DNA of 64,000 bases from Afipia sp. GAS231 (GCF_900103365.1 NZ_LT629703.1:2976001-3040000); one strand, 5' to 3'. Shown: positions 30,915-39,639, counted from the stretch's first letter. Program-made: numbers and translations. The notes: generated by a model not told the origin, from the letters alone.

Positions 30915-31228
30915 GATTTCCCTCCCCCGGATGCCCGGCAATTCTATCGATTGCCTGTCGCATCCTGCCTTCGCGCCGATGTGTCGGAAGCGCTGAAGAC
31001 TTCATATGTCCGGATACAGTTGAGCCTAAAGCCCGGAGCCCTGTCAACAAACCGCTGGTGGCCGTCCGGGTCCGAAATTGCGGAGAAATGCCGCAGCCTT
31101 CGAAGTTGCGTGGTGAAGTTGTGCCGTTCGGCGGGATTTGGGGCCGGCGATTCACCACGCCGAAAGTTCTTGGGTCCATGGTGCGCAACGAAAAGCGCTG
31201 GCCTTGCAACCTGGACCGTTCGGCAATC
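30915..31228. promoter_or_regulatory. Divergent intergenic region livH / ABC exporter
   Basis: A 314-bp gap. It must contain the livH promoter (leftward) and that of the ABC exporter pair (rightward). A TTGACA hexamer is present on the minus strand at 31042-31047, but I see no good -10 hexamer at 16-18 bp from it, so I do not call a promoter. An open frame from 31058 fuses onto the exporter ATPase but looks non-coding. Nothing else stands out. Confidence 0.5.
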
Positions 31229-31978
31229 ATGACAGATGTATCCGCACTCGAAGTGCGAGGGTTAACGAAGCGTTTTGACCGCCCCGCGGTCGACGCGCTC
31301 GACCTGACGGTTCGCGCCGGCGAGTTCTATGCCCTGCTCGGCCCCAATGGCGCCGGCAAGACCACGACCTTGCGCATGGTGGCCGGCCTGCTGCGGCCCG
31401 ACGCCGGCTCTGTCTTTATATCGGGCATCGACGCGCTCGCCGATCCCGTGGCGGCCAAGCAGGTGATGGCCTGGGTGTCGGACGAGCCGATGATTTATGA
31501 CAAGCTGACGCCGCTGGAATATCTCGAATTCGTCGCCGGCCTCTGGGGTATCGATCCCGCGGTGTCGGAACCTTCAGCGCACCAGCTTCTGGTGTCGCTC
31601 GGCCTCGAGCCGCATCTGCACGAGCGCTGCGAGGGCTTTTCCAAGGGCATGCGCCAGAAGGTCGCGCTGGCAGGCGCGCTGGTCCACGACCCCCGGTTGA
31701 TTATTCTCGACGAACCGCTGACCGGCCTCGACGCGCTGTCGGCCCGTCACGTCAAGGGACTGCTCGGCGATCGCGTCCGCGCCGGCTGCACCGTGATCAT
31801 GACGACACATATTCTGGAGGTCGCCGAGCGAATGGCCGACCGCATCGGCGTCATCGCCGCGGGCCGGCTGGTCGCCGAGGGCACACTGACCGAATTGCGC
31901 GCGCAGAACGGCCGCACCGACACCAGCCTCGAAGACATGTTCATCGCACTGGTCGACACCGAAGCTGCAGCGGCATGA
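31229..31978 (+). CDS. ABC exporter ATP-binding protein
   Basis: A 249-residue ATPase of the CcmA/NatA-like (ABC-2/DRI) branch. It starts at ATG 31229 (MTDVSALEVRGLTKRF); an upstream in-frame start at 31058 would add 57 residues without family resemblance. Walker A is GPNGAGKTT (38-46), the signature FSKGMRQKVALAGAL, Walker B LIILDEPLTGLD, and the switch histidine lies in TTHILE. The stop overlaps the start of the membrane partner by 4 nt (ATGA). The exported substrate is unknown. Confidence 0.92.
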   Translation: MTDVSALEVRGLTKRFDRPAVDALDLTVRAGEFYALLGPNGAGKTTTLRMVAGLLRPDAGSVFISGIDALADPVAAKQVMAWVSDEPMIYDKLTPLEYLEFVAGLWGIDPAVSEPSAHQLLVSLGLEPHLHERCEGFSKGMRQKVALAGALVHDPRLIILDEPLTGLDALSARHVKGLLGDRVRAGCTVIMTTHILEVAERMADRIGVIAAGRLVAEGTLTELRAQNGRTDTSLEDMFIALVDTEAAAA

Positions 31979-33498
31979 ACGCAACGGCGGCGCTGAGCTG
32001 GTTTGCCCGGCACGAGATCCGGCTGGCATGGCGCGAATGGCTCGCCATGATGACCGGCGGCCGCGGCAAGCGTAAGCGCGCGATTATCGGCCTGATTTTG
32101 TTCGCCGCCATCATGCACCTGCCGGCCTGGGCCGTGATCGGCCGCTTCGCCGATCTGCAGCCGCCGCTCGACAAGCCCACCCTGATCGTCATTACTGCGA
32201 CCATCTTCCTGGCCTGGGCATTGATGCTGTCGCAGGCGATCGAATCGGTGACACGGGTATTCTATGCCCGCGCCGACCTCGATCTGATCATGTCGTCACC
32301 GGCACGGCTCACCAACGTGTTCTCGGTCCGGATCGCGGCGATCGCGTTGTCGGTCACCGGAATGGCGCTGTTACTGTCGACGCCCTTCATCGACGTGCTC
32401 GTACTCGGCGGCGGCGTCAGATGGCTTTCCGCATTTGGTGTCGTCTCCGCCATTGGATTGTCGGCAGCGGCCGTTGCGATCGCGATCACCGTGATGCTGT
32501 TCCGGCTGATCGGGCCGAGCCGCACCCGGCTGGTGGCGCAGATCCTGGCCGCGGTCATCGGCGCCGGCTTTGTGATCGCGCTGCAGGTTGCCGCGATCCT
32601 CTCTTACGGCACGCTCTCGCGCTTTACGGTGCTGACGTCGGATGCCGCGGCGGCGTATGCGCCCGGCCCCGACAGTCCGCTATGGTGGCCGGCGCGCGCC
32701 GCGATCGGCGACGGCGAAGTGCTGGCGCTGCTGTTGGCTTTCAGCCTCGTGCTGCTCGGCGGTGTGATGGCGATCTTTTCGCCGAAATTCGCCGACACCG
32801 TCGCCCACGTCTCCGCAACATCGATGATTACCCGCCGGGCGCCGCGCGCCAGCGCGTTCCGCGGCGGTTCGCGGCAGCAGGCGCTGCGCGCCAAGGAATT
32901 TTTGCTGCTGCGCCGCGACCCCTGGCTGGTGTCGCAGAGCCTGATGCAACTGCTTTATCTGGTGCCGCCCGCGCTGATGCTGTGGCGCAGTTTTTCCGAC
33001 AGCTCGGCCGCGATCGTGCTGAGCACGCCCGTGATCGTGATGGCGGCGGGCCAGCTCTCGGGCGGTCTCGCCTGGCTGACGATCTCGGGCGAGGACGCCG
33101 CCGACCTGGTCGCGACCGCGCCATTGCCGCCGCAGCGCGTGACCCGTGCCAAGATCGAAGTGGTGTTGATGGTGATCGGCATCATCTTCGCGCCGCTGAT
33201 CGCAGCCCTCGCCTTTGCTTCCGTCGCGCAGGCCGCGATCACAGCGCTCGGGGTCATCATCGCCACCACGTCCGCCGCCGCGATCCAGCTCTGGTTCCGC
33301 GTGCAGGCCAGACGCAGCCAGTTCCGCCGCCGCCAGACCTCGTCGCGGCTCGCGACCTTTGCCGAAGCCTTCTGCTCGATCGGCTGGGCCGCCACCGCGG
33401 CACTGGCGGTCTCGATCCCGCTCGCGGCTGTGATCAGCGGCGCCATCACATCGGCGATCCTTGCCGCGACGTGGAAGATCAGCCCGCGGCGATCTTGA
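31975..33498 (+). CDS. ABC exporter membrane protein
   Basis: A 507-residue polytopic membrane protein with roughly twelve hydrophobic segments and basic loops (for example RRAPRASAFRGGSRQQALRA between the two halves). It is coupled by a 4-nt overlap to the ATPase gene upstream and is therefore its membrane partner. I recognise the general ABC-2-like exporter layout (N-terminal half with FARHEIRLAWREWLAMMTGG, C-terminal half with LRRDPWLVSQSLMQLLYLVP) but no specific subfamily. Substrate unknown. Confidence 0.82.
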   Translation: MNATAALSWFARHEIRLAWREWLAMMTGGRGKRKRAIIGLILFAAIMHLPAWAVIGRFADLQPPLDKPTLIVITATIFLAWALMLSQAIESVTRVFYARADLDLIMSSPARLTNVFSVRIAAIALSVTGMALLLSTPFIDVLVLGGGVRWLSAFGVVSAIGLSAAAVAIAITVMLFRLIGPSRTRLVAQILAAVIGAGFVIALQVAAILSYGTLSRFTVLTSDAAAAYAPGPDSPLWWPARAAIGDGEVLALLLAFSLVLLGGVMAIFSPKFADTVAHVSATSMITRRAPRASAFRGGSRQQALRAKEFLLLRRDPWLVSQSLMQLLYLVPPALMLWRSFSDSSAAIVLSTPVIVMAAGQLSGGLAWLTISGEDAADLVATAPLPPQRVTRAKIEVVLMVIGIIFAPLIAALAFASVAQAAITALGVIIATTSAAAIQLWFRVQARRSQFRRRQTSSRLATFAEAFCSIGWAATAALAVSIPLAAVISGAITSAILAATWKISPRRS

Positions 33499-33524
33499 AT
33501 GTAAGGCCTTTTTGCCTTACATTC
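33497..33524. promoter_or_regulatory. Perfect inverted repeat ahead of the toxin-antitoxin pair
   Basis: GAATGTAAGGC at 33497-33507 and GCCTTACATTC at 33514-33524 form a perfect 11-bp dyad with a 6-nt spacer. It begins inside the stop codon of the exporter gene and lies 32 bp before the antitoxin ATG. Antitoxins of the AbrB/MazE fold bind such palindromes to repress their own operon. It could alternatively be a terminator hairpin of the exporter gene, although there is no T-run after the stem. Confidence 0.6.
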
Positions 33525-33556
33525 AGTTAGGCTACTAACTTACGCCGGAGGCTATC

Positions 33557-33808
33557 ATGAGTACGCTAACGGTCACCGCAAAAGGTCAGGTCACGTTGCG
33601 CAAGGATGTGCTGGAGCATCTGGGCGTACATCCCGGCGAAAAAATCACCGTGAGTAAACTTCCGGACGGAAGAGTGGAGGTCAAGGCGGCCAAACCGACA
33701 GGGAAGATTTCAGATTTCTTCGGCTGTCTGAAGCAGGATGACGGGCCTTCCTTGTCGATCGATGAAATAAATGAGATTGCCGCTCGGGGTTGGGCCGGCA
33801 AACGATGA
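33557..33808 (+). CDS. AbrB/MazE-type antitoxin
   Basis: An 83-residue protein with the swapped-hairpin AbrB/SpoVT DNA-binding fold at the N-terminus (STLTVTAKGQVTLRKDVLEH, then LGVHPGEKITVSKLPDGRVEV). The C-terminal tail (GKISDFFGCLKQDDGPSLSI) would bind and block the toxin. Start ATG 33557, with GGAGG about 7 nt upstream. It overlaps the toxin gene by 4 nt (ATGA), the standard coupled arrangement. Autoregulation through the upstream palindrome is inferred. Confidence 0.9.
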   Translation: MSTLTVTAKGQVTLRKDVLEHLGVHPGEKITVSKLPDGRVEVKAAKPTGKISDFFGCLKQDDGPSLSIDEINEIAARGWAGKR

Positions 33809-34203
33809 AGATAACTGCCGATACCAACCTGTTGGTTCGCGCTGCCACCGGAGACAACGAGGAGCAAAGCAGGGCCGCCGAGGCTGCTTTGAGAAAAGCT
33901 GAGCTGGTTGCAGTTTCAATATCTGCCCTCTGCGAATTGGCCTGGGTGTTAACTCAAGGTTACAAGGTGCCACCGGGACGTGTCGCTGACGCAATTCGTC
34001 GGCTAATCAATGGCACAAACGTCGTGGTAAACCGCCCCGCAGCAGAGGCTGGATTAGCCCTAATCGACGCAGGCGGCGATTTTGCCGATGGCGCAATTGC
34101 TTACGAAGGAAGCTGGCTCGGCGCAGACACCTTTGTCTCTTTCGACAAGAAGGCCGTCAAATTGATCGAAGCTCAGGGCAGGTCCGCGCGCCTGCTCACT
34201 TAA
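33805..34203 (+). CDS. vapC: VapC-type PIN-domain toxin (ribonuclease)
   Basis: A 132-residue PIN-domain nuclease and the toxin partner of the AbrB-type antitoxin. The acidic metal-binding residues are where expected: Asp in ITADTNLLVRA near the N-terminus, Glu in ALCELAWVL, Asp in GGDFADGAIAYEG, and Asp in FVSFDKKAVKL. I start at the ATG at 33805, which overlaps the antitoxin stop, rather than at 33790. Members of this family cleave tRNA or rRNA; the actual target is unknown. The fold is complete, so the toxin is probably active. Confidence 0.92.
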   Translation: MKITADTNLLVRAATGDNEEQSRAAEAALRKAELVAVSISALCELAWVLTQGYKVPPGRVADAIRRLINGTNVVVNRPAAEAGLALIDAGGDFADGAIAYEGSWLGADTFVSFDKKAVKLIEAQGRSARLLT

Positions 34204-34210
34204 CGCTGCC

Positions 34211-35227
34211 CTACATCTTCACCAGGTCCATCACCGCCGCAGCAAACGCTTCCGGCGCTTCCTGCGGCACGTTATGACCGGCGCCTTGCACCACGCGATG
34301 GATGCGGCGGCCGGTGAATTTGGCGGCGCTGGCGCGGCCATCGCCGGCGGGGAGCACCCCATCGGCATCCCCATCGAGCGTGACTGAAGGCACCGTGATC
34401 GGCGGCAGCGGCGCGAGGCGGCGTTGCAGCTCCGCATAGGCGGGATCACCTGCCGCGAGGCCGAAGCGATGGCGGTAGCTGTGGATCACGACGTCGACAT
34501 AGTCAGGATTATCGTGCGCAGCAGCCGAGCGATCGAAGGTGGCATCGTCGAAATCCCAGTCCGGCGACCAATCCTCCCACAGCATCCGCGCGATCTCGCG
34601 GCGGTTGGCCGCGAGCCCGGCACGGCCGCGCTCGATCTGGAAATAATATTCGTACCAGAGCTCCACTTCGTATCGCGGGTCGATCGGCACCATGGCGCGG
34701 GCAAGATCCTGAACGAGATAGCTGTTGACCGTGACCATGCCGCTGCAGCGCTCCGGCCACAGTGCAGCGGCAACACACGCGGCACGGCCGCCCCAGTTAT
34801 GCCCGGCAATGACCGCGCGCTTGATACCAAGCGCATCCATCAGCGCGATCACGTCAGCGCCGAGCGCGGCTTGCTCGCCCGAGCGCGAGGTAGCCGGATC
34901 GCGAAAGCGCGTCGTGCCGAATCCGCGGAGGTACGGCACGATGAGGCGACAGCCTTGGGCAGCGAGCAGCATTGCGACGTCGACATAGCTGTGAATGTCG
35001 TAGGGAAAGCCGTGCAGCAGAATCGCAGCAGGTCCATCAACCGGACCGGCTTCGTAGTAGCCAATGTTGAGCGGACCTGCGTCCACGTAACGTAACGGCT
35101 CCATCCGCTGCGATGACGGCGCCCGCGCCGGGCGCGCCGGTGCGTCGGCCTGGGCAAACGCCCGGCTCGCTACTCCCGACAGGGCCGCGCCGATGATCAG
35201 ACGGCGGCGATCGATCGAATCGGACAT
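34211..35227 (-). CDS. Tat-exported alpha/beta hydrolase with Asn at the nucleophile position
   Basis: A 338-residue alpha/beta-fold protein of the epoxide hydrolase/haloalkane dehalogenase-like group. It has a twin-arginine leader (DRRRLIIGAALSGVASRAFA), so it should act in the periplasm. The oxyanion motif is HGFP (72-75). The nucleophile elbow reads AGHNWGG, with Asn144 (codon AAC) where relatives and the neighbouring paralogue have Asp. The catalytic histidine is His318 (GAGHNVPQE). Either the protein has lost hydrolase activity, or Asn144 deamidates to Asp, as reported for some engineered dehalogenase mutants. It starts 3 nt after the stop of the paralogue and is probably cotranscribed with it. 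Confidence 0.88.
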   Translation of the reverse strand: MSDSIDRRRLIIGAALSGVASRAFAQADAPARPARAPSSQRMEPLRYVDAGPLNIGYYEAGPVDGPAAILLHGFPYDIHSYVDVAMLLAAQGCRLIVPYLRGFGTTRFRDPATSRSGEQAALGADVIALMDALGIKRAVIAGHNWGGRAACVAAALWPERCSGMVTVNSYLVQDLARAMVPIDPRYEVELWYEYYFQIERGRAGLAANRREIARMLWEDWSPDWDFDDATFDRSAAAHDNPDYVDVVIHSYRHRFGLAAGDPAYAELQRRLAPLPPITVPSVTLDGDADGVLPAGDGRASAAKFTGRRIHRVVQGAGHNVPQEAPEAFAAAVMDLVKM

Positions 35228-35230
35228 CGC

Positions 35231-36166
35231 TTATGCCTTGATCAGCTCCATGACCGCCGCGGCAAAGGCCTCGGGCTCTTCCTGCGGCAGGTTATGTCCG
35301 GCGCGCGGGACCACGCGATGGACACGGCGGCCGGTGAATTTCGCGGCGCTGGAGCGGCCGTCGGTGGCAACCGCGACGCCATCGGCCTCACCATCCAGCG
35401 TCACCGCGGGCACCGTGATCGGCGGCAATGTCGCGAGCTTCCGCTGGATATCGGCGTAGTGCGGATCGCTCTCGGCAAGGCCGTAGCGGTGGCGGTAGCT
35501 GTGGATCACCACATCGACATAGTCGGGATTGTCGTGCGCGACCGCAGTCCGCTCCAGGCAGGCCTCGTCGAACGGCCAGTTCGGCGACCACTGCTCCCAC
35601 AATATTTTTGTAATTCCACGCCGGTTGGCCGCGAGCCCGGCCCGGCCACGCTCGAGTTGAAAGTAATACTGGTACCACAGCGGCACCTCGCGTTCCGGCC
35701 GCGCCGGCACCATGGCCCGCGCAATGTCCTGAATCAGGTAGCTGTTGACGCAGACGAGGCCGATGCAGCGTTCTGGCCACAGCGCCGCCCCGATGCAGGC
35801 CGCGCGACCGCCCCAGTCGTAACCGGCGAACACCGCGCGCTGGATGTGAAGCGCATCCATCAGCGCCATCAGATCGGCGCCCATCGCCGCCTGTTCGCCC
35901 GAGCGCAGCGTCGCCTTGTCGAGAAATTTGGTCGGCCCGTAGCCGCGCAGATAGGGAACGATGACGCGGCAGCCCTGCGCCGCCAGTTGTGGCGCCACGT
36001 CGACATAGCTGTGAATGTCGTAGGGAAAGCCGTGCATCAGCATCACGACTGGGCCATCGGCGGGCCCCGCCTCGTAATAGGCGATGTTGAGCACGTCGGC
36101 ATCGGCGGTGCGCAACGGTTCAAGCCGTTTCGACGATGGCGCGCGCGTAAGGGCGATTTCAGTCAC
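35231..36166 (-). CDS. Alpha/beta hydrolase (epoxide hydrolase-like), cytoplasmic paralogue
   Basis: A 311-residue alpha/beta hydrolase without a signal peptide, closely related along its length to the product of 34211-35227 (shared GFPYDIHSYVDV and AHDNPDYVDVVIHSYRHR). The elbow is AGYDWGG with Asp117 as nucleophile, the oxyanion motif is HGFP, and the catalytic histidine is His291 (RAGHNLPQE). An Asp nucleophile fits epoxide hydrolase or dehalogenase chemistry via an ester intermediate. The pair looks like a tandem duplication in which the downstream copy gained a Tat leader. Substrate unknown. Confidence 0.9.
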   Translation of the reverse strand: MTEIALTRAPSSKRLEPLRTADADVLNIAYYEAGPADGPVVMLMHGFPYDIHSYVDVAPQLAAQGCRVIVPYLRGYGPTKFLDKATLRSGEQAAMGADLMALMDALHIQRAVFAGYDWGGRAACIGAALWPERCIGLVCVNSYLIQDIARAMVPARPEREVPLWYQYYFQLERGRAGLAANRRGITKILWEQWSPNWPFDEACLERTAVAHDNPDYVDVVIHSYRHRYGLAESDPHYADIQRKLATLPPITVPAVTLDGEADGVAVATDGRSSAAKFTGRRVHRVVPRAGHNLPQEEPEAFAAAVMELIKA

Positions 36167-36328
36167 GGCTTACTCCAATGCGAATTCCGAGGCGTATTCC
36201 ACATTACGGCATTGTGCTCCCTTGATGAAGCAAATCCGACGCGCAGCCGTGCGCGTTTGTCATCATGACGTATGCAGAATTCGGCGATACAGTGCCGTCA
36301 GCGGCCGTTGCCGCCGACAGGTCTTGCC

Positions 36329-37153
36329 ATGCTGCGATCCCTTGTTGCCGCCACCGCCTTTCTGGCATTGTTGATCGCGCCTGCCGCCGCCGCGGAGCCG
36401 CTGCGCAGCGAGTGCCTGGCGATGGCCAATGCGCCGCCGCGCGCGCTGCCGGTCAGCTTGCGCGTCGCCGCCAAGGAAAATGAAAAGTCGGAAGAGGTCG
36501 CGATCACCTATGTCGGCCACTCCACCTATTACATCGACACGCCCGGCGGCGTGCGGATCGCGACCGATTTCAGCGGCGCCTACCGGACCGGCCGGCTACC
36601 CGACGTCGTCACCATGAACCGGGCGCACTCGACCCATTACTCGTTATTCCCGGATCCGAAGATCGCGCATGTGCTGCATGGCTGGGGCGACGACGGCCAG
36701 CCGGCGCATGTCGGATTGCGCGTCGGCGACGTCTATATCCGCAACGTCACCACAGACATTCGCCGCTACTTCGGCGAAGGATCCGGCGGTGAGATGATCA
36801 AGGACGGCAACTCGATCTTCATCTTCGAGGTCGCCGGCCTCTGCATCGGCCATCTCGGGCACCTGCACCACAAGCTCGACGAGACCCATTTCGCGGCGAT
36901 CGGCCGGCTCGATATCGTGATGGTGCCGATCGACGGCACCTATACGATGTCGCTCGACGGCGTCTCCGAGATCACAAAACGCCTCCGCGCCTCCGTCGTG
37001 CTGCCGATGCACCGCTTCGCCACCCCGCTCGACGAGTTCATGCGCCTGATCGGCCAGCAGTTCCAGATCGACCAGCGCAGCGAGCGGACCTTAAGGATTT
37101 CAAGGGAGACGCTACCGGCGACGCCGACGGTGATCATTCTGGACGGGGTTTGA
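36329..37153 (+). CDS. Exported metallo-beta-lactamase-fold hydrolase
   Basis: A 274-residue MBL-fold protein related to the UlaG/COG2220 group. I use ATG 36329, which gives the signal peptide MLRSLVAATAFLALLIAPAA ending AAA; an upstream start at 36272 would spoil it. Core features are ITYVGHSTYYIDTPGGVRI, which replaces the usual first strands, then NRAHSTHYS, GHLGHLHH with several possible metal-binding histidines, and VLPMHRF near the C-terminus. The classical HxHxDH signature is not intact (RAHSTHYS instead), so metal binding may be altered. Substrate unknown. Confidence 0.82.
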   Translation: MLRSLVAATAFLALLIAPAAAAEPLRSECLAMANAPPRALPVSLRVAAKENEKSEEVAITYVGHSTYYIDTPGGVRIATDFSGAYRTGRLPDVVTMNRAHSTHYSLFPDPKIAHVLHGWGDDGQPAHVGLRVGDVYIRNVTTDIRRYFGEGSGGEMIKDGNSIFIFEVAGLCIGHLGHLHHKLDETHFAAIGRLDIVMVPIDGTYTMSLDGVSEITKRLRASVVLPMHRFATPLDEFMRLIGQQFQIDQRSERTLRISRETLPATPTVIILDGV

Positions 37154-37175
37154 GAAGAGGCAAGCGACGCAATAC

Positions 37176-37258
37176 CGTCATTGCGAGCGAAGCGAAGCAA
37201 TCTATCTGGCAGCAAGCAAGTCTGGATTGCTTCGTCGCTTCGCTCCTCGCAATGACGA
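37176..37258. repeat. Palindromic intergenic repeat (GTCATTGCGAG...CTCGCAATGAC type)
   Basis: The outer arms are CGTCATTGCGAGCGAAGCGA and TCGCTTCGCTCCTCGCAATGAC. The inner arms AGCAATCTATCTGG and CTGGATTGCTTC are roughly complementary. This dispersed element is often mis-translated as VIASEAKQSI or DCFVASLLAMT in annotated proteins, and here too it falls in the open frame upstream of the amidohydrolase. It sits between two same-strand genes. Confidence 0.9.
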
Positions 37259-37293
37259 AAACAAAAACAAGAACGAAATCAGGGAGTGGAATA

Positions 37294-38343
37294 ATGGCCA
37301 CCACTGCACCCGCCGCCAAGAGCGGGCTCTATGCCGATCCGCGCGAAGACTGGCTTGCGCTGCATACCGAGGAGATCATCGACCCGGCGCGTCCGATCGT
37401 CGATCCGCATCACCATCTCTGGCATCGCGGCGGGCTGCACTACATGATCGAGGAGATGGCTGATGATGCCGCCTCCGGCCACAACGTCGTCGCGACCGTC
37501 TATGTCGATTGCCGTTCGATGTACCGCGCCAACGGGCCGGAAGCATTTCGTCCCGTGGGCGAGGTCGAGTTCGCCAACGGCGTGGCGGCGATGGCCGCCA
37601 GCGGCGGCTACGGCAAGGCGGCGCTGTGCGCCGGGATCGTCAGCCACGTCAATCTGCTGCTCGGCGACGATGCCCGGCCGGTACTGGAAGCGGAGATCGT
37701 CGCCGGCAACGGCCGCTTTCGCGGCATCCGGCATTCCTCGGCCTGGGATGCCGACCCCGACGTCGCCGGCATGTACGCGACGCGGCCCCAGGGCCTGCTG
37801 CTGGATCCTGTCTTCCGCAAGGGCTTTGCCTGCCTCGCGCCGCTTGGGCTGAGCTTCGACGCCTGGCTGTTTCATCCCCAGATCGGCGAGCTTACCGATC
37901 TCGCCCGCGCCTTCCCCGCAACCAAGATCGTACTCGATCATTGCGGCGGCCCGGTCGGCCTCGGCCGTTTCGCCGGCAAGCGCGAGGAAACATTCCCGGT
38001 CTGGAAGGCCTCGATCCAGGAGATCGCCAAATGCAAGAATGTCGTCGTCAAGCTCGGTGGGCTCGCGATGTGCCTGCTCGGCTACGACTTTCATCTGCGG
38101 CCGAAACCTCCGTCTTCGGAGGAAGCTGCCGCCGCGTGGCGTCCCTATATCGAGACCTGTATCGAGGCCTTCGGACCCGACCGCTGCATGTTCGAAAGCA
38201 ACTTTCCGCCCGACAAAGGCCAGTGCAGCTATCCGGTGATCTTCAACGCCTTCAAGCGGATCAGCGCGCAATACAGTGAGGCCGAGAAGACGGCGCTGTT
38301 CTCGAAGACGGCCGCGGACTTCTACAGGCTGAAACTCGACTGA
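37294..38343 (+). CDS. Amidohydrolase family protein (amidohydrolase-2 type TIM barrel)
   Basis: A 349-residue metal-dependent hydrolase of the amidohydrolase_2 group (lactonase, decarboxylase or nitrilotriester-type members). The N-terminal metal-binding motif is PIVDPHHHLWHRGG. Other conserved pieces are GNGRFRGIRHSSAWD, KIVLDHCGGPVG with a ligand histidine, and FESNFPPDKGQCSY near the C-terminus, which supplies the usual late active-site residues. I start at ATG 37294, preceded by GGGAGTGG; the frame is open upstream only because it crosses a palindromic repeat. It converges with the downstream binding-protein gene with a 9-nt gap. Confidence 0.9.
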   Translation: MATTAPAAKSGLYADPREDWLALHTEEIIDPARPIVDPHHHLWHRGGLHYMIEEMADDAASGHNVVATVYVDCRSMYRANGPEAFRPVGEVEFANGVAAMAASGGYGKAALCAGIVSHVNLLLGDDARPVLEAEIVAGNGRFRGIRHSSAWDADPDVAGMYATRPQGLLLDPVFRKGFACLAPLGLSFDAWLFHPQIGELTDLARAFPATKIVLDHCGGPVGLGRFAGKREETFPVWKASIQEIAKCKNVVVKLGGLAMCLLGYDFHLRPKPPSSEEAAAAWRPYIETCIEAFGPDRCMFESNFPPDKGQCSYPVIFNAFKRISAQYSEAEKTALFSKTAADFYRLKLD

Positions 38344-38352
38344 GGATTAGTT

Positions 38353-39576
38353 CTACTGCGTGACAAGGCGGCATTTCGAGGTGGCGAGCGGCTGAAAGGC
38401 CTCGTCACCCGGAATGGTTTCCTTGACGTTGTAGTAATCCCACTTGTCCTTGACGTCGGCCGGCGCCTTGACCTGAACCAGATACATGTCATGGACCATG
38501 CGTCCGTCGGCGCGGATGCGGCCGTTGCGTGCGAACATGTCATTGATCGGCATCGACTTGAGCTGCTTCATGACGGCGTCGGCCTCGTCGGTCTTGGCCG
38601 CCTGCACCGCCTTCAGATAGTTCATCACGGCGGAATAGGCTCCGGCCTGAACGAAGTTCGGCATCTTGCCGAATTTCGTGAAGAAACGCCGGCTCCATTG
38701 CCGCGAGAGATCGTCGAGGTCCCAGTAGAACGGCTCGACCAGAATCATGCCCTGCGTCGCCGCGGCGCCGAGTGCGTTCACCTCGGTGATGGTGCCCACC
38801 AGCGGCACGATGGTCTGGCCAGGGGTAATGTTGAAATCCTTGGCCGCCTTGATCGAGTTGAGCAGGTCCGCGCCGGCATTGGCGAAGCCGATGACCTTGG
38901 CCTTCGAGGCCTGCGCCTGCAGCAGGAAGGACGACAGGTCCGTGGTCGAGATCGGATGATAGACCGTGCCGGCAACTGTTCCGCCGGAGCGCGTGATCGC
39001 CGCCGAGGCCTCCGCCACCAGCGACTTGCCCAGCGCGTAATCGACGGCGACGAAATACCAGGTGTCGAGGCCAAGCGATTTGACGATCCGTGACTGGCCG
39101 TTGGCGTAGGAATAGGTATCCCAGGTGTAGCTGATCGTATTGGGCGAGCATTGCTCGTTGGTCAGCCGTGTCGAACCTGATCCAGTGACGATCAGCATCC
39201 TGTTCTTGGATTCGGCGACGCTGGAAACCGCGAGCGCAACGCCGGAATTGATCACATCGGTGATGAGGTCGACGCCGCCGGTGTCGTACCACTGGCGTGC
39301 GATCCCCGAGGCGATGTCGGGCTTGTTCTGATGGTCGGCCGACACCAGTTCGACCTTGAACGGCGGCTTGGCCTGCGCGACGAAATCGTCGATCGCCATT
39401 TGCGCCGCGGTAACGGCGCCTGCGCCGGCGAGGTCGGAAAACACCCCGGCCATATCGGTCAGCACGCCGATCTTGACCGTGCCGTCTGAAATTGCCGGCG
39501 TCTGCGCGACCGCTCCAGCGCATACGCCCGCGAGCGTCGCGGCCACCAGGGCCGCACGCGAAATGGCTGTTCTCAT
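38353..39576 (-). CDS. ABC transporter substrate-binding protein (LivK-like, Peripla_BP_6)
   Basis: A 407-residue periplasmic binding protein with signal peptide (MRTAISRAALVAATLAGVCA, then GAVAQ). The family start is SDGTVKIGVLTDMAGVFSDL, and further landmarks are AAQMAIDDF and VDLITDVINSGVALAV. No permease or ATPase genes adjoin it, so it is an orphan receptor that must use a transporter encoded elsewhere. It lies 63 nt downstream of the monooxygenase-esterase gene on the same strand, so it may deliver that enzyme's substrate (inference). Confidence 0.92.
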   Translation of the reverse strand: MRTAISRAALVAATLAGVCAGAVAQTPAISDGTVKIGVLTDMAGVFSDLAGAGAVTAAQMAIDDFVAQAKPPFKVELVSADHQNKPDIASGIARQWYDTGGVDLITDVINSGVALAVSSVAESKNRMLIVTGSGSTRLTNEQCSPNTISYTWDTYSYANGQSRIVKSLGLDTWYFVAVDYALGKSLVAEASAAITRSGGTVAGTVYHPISTTDLSSFLLQAQASKAKVIGFANAGADLLNSIKAAKDFNITPGQTIVPLVGTITEVNALGAAATQGMILVEPFYWDLDDLSRQWSRRFFTKFGKMPNFVQAGAYSAVMNYLKAVQAAKTDEADAVMKQLKSMPINDMFARNGRIRADGRMVHDMYLVQVKAPADVKDKWDYYNVKETIPGDEAFQPLATSKCRLVTQ

Positions 39577-39639
39577 CGTTCTCTCCCTGCCCGCGCGGCT
39601 TGTGGAACGCGGCTTGTGTTCTTGTTTGTCGTTTGCGTC

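Noticed and set aside
31042..31047. TTGACA hexamer as livH -35 box
   Set aside because: No acceptable -10 hexamer at 16-18 bp; a single hexamer is not enough to call a promoter.
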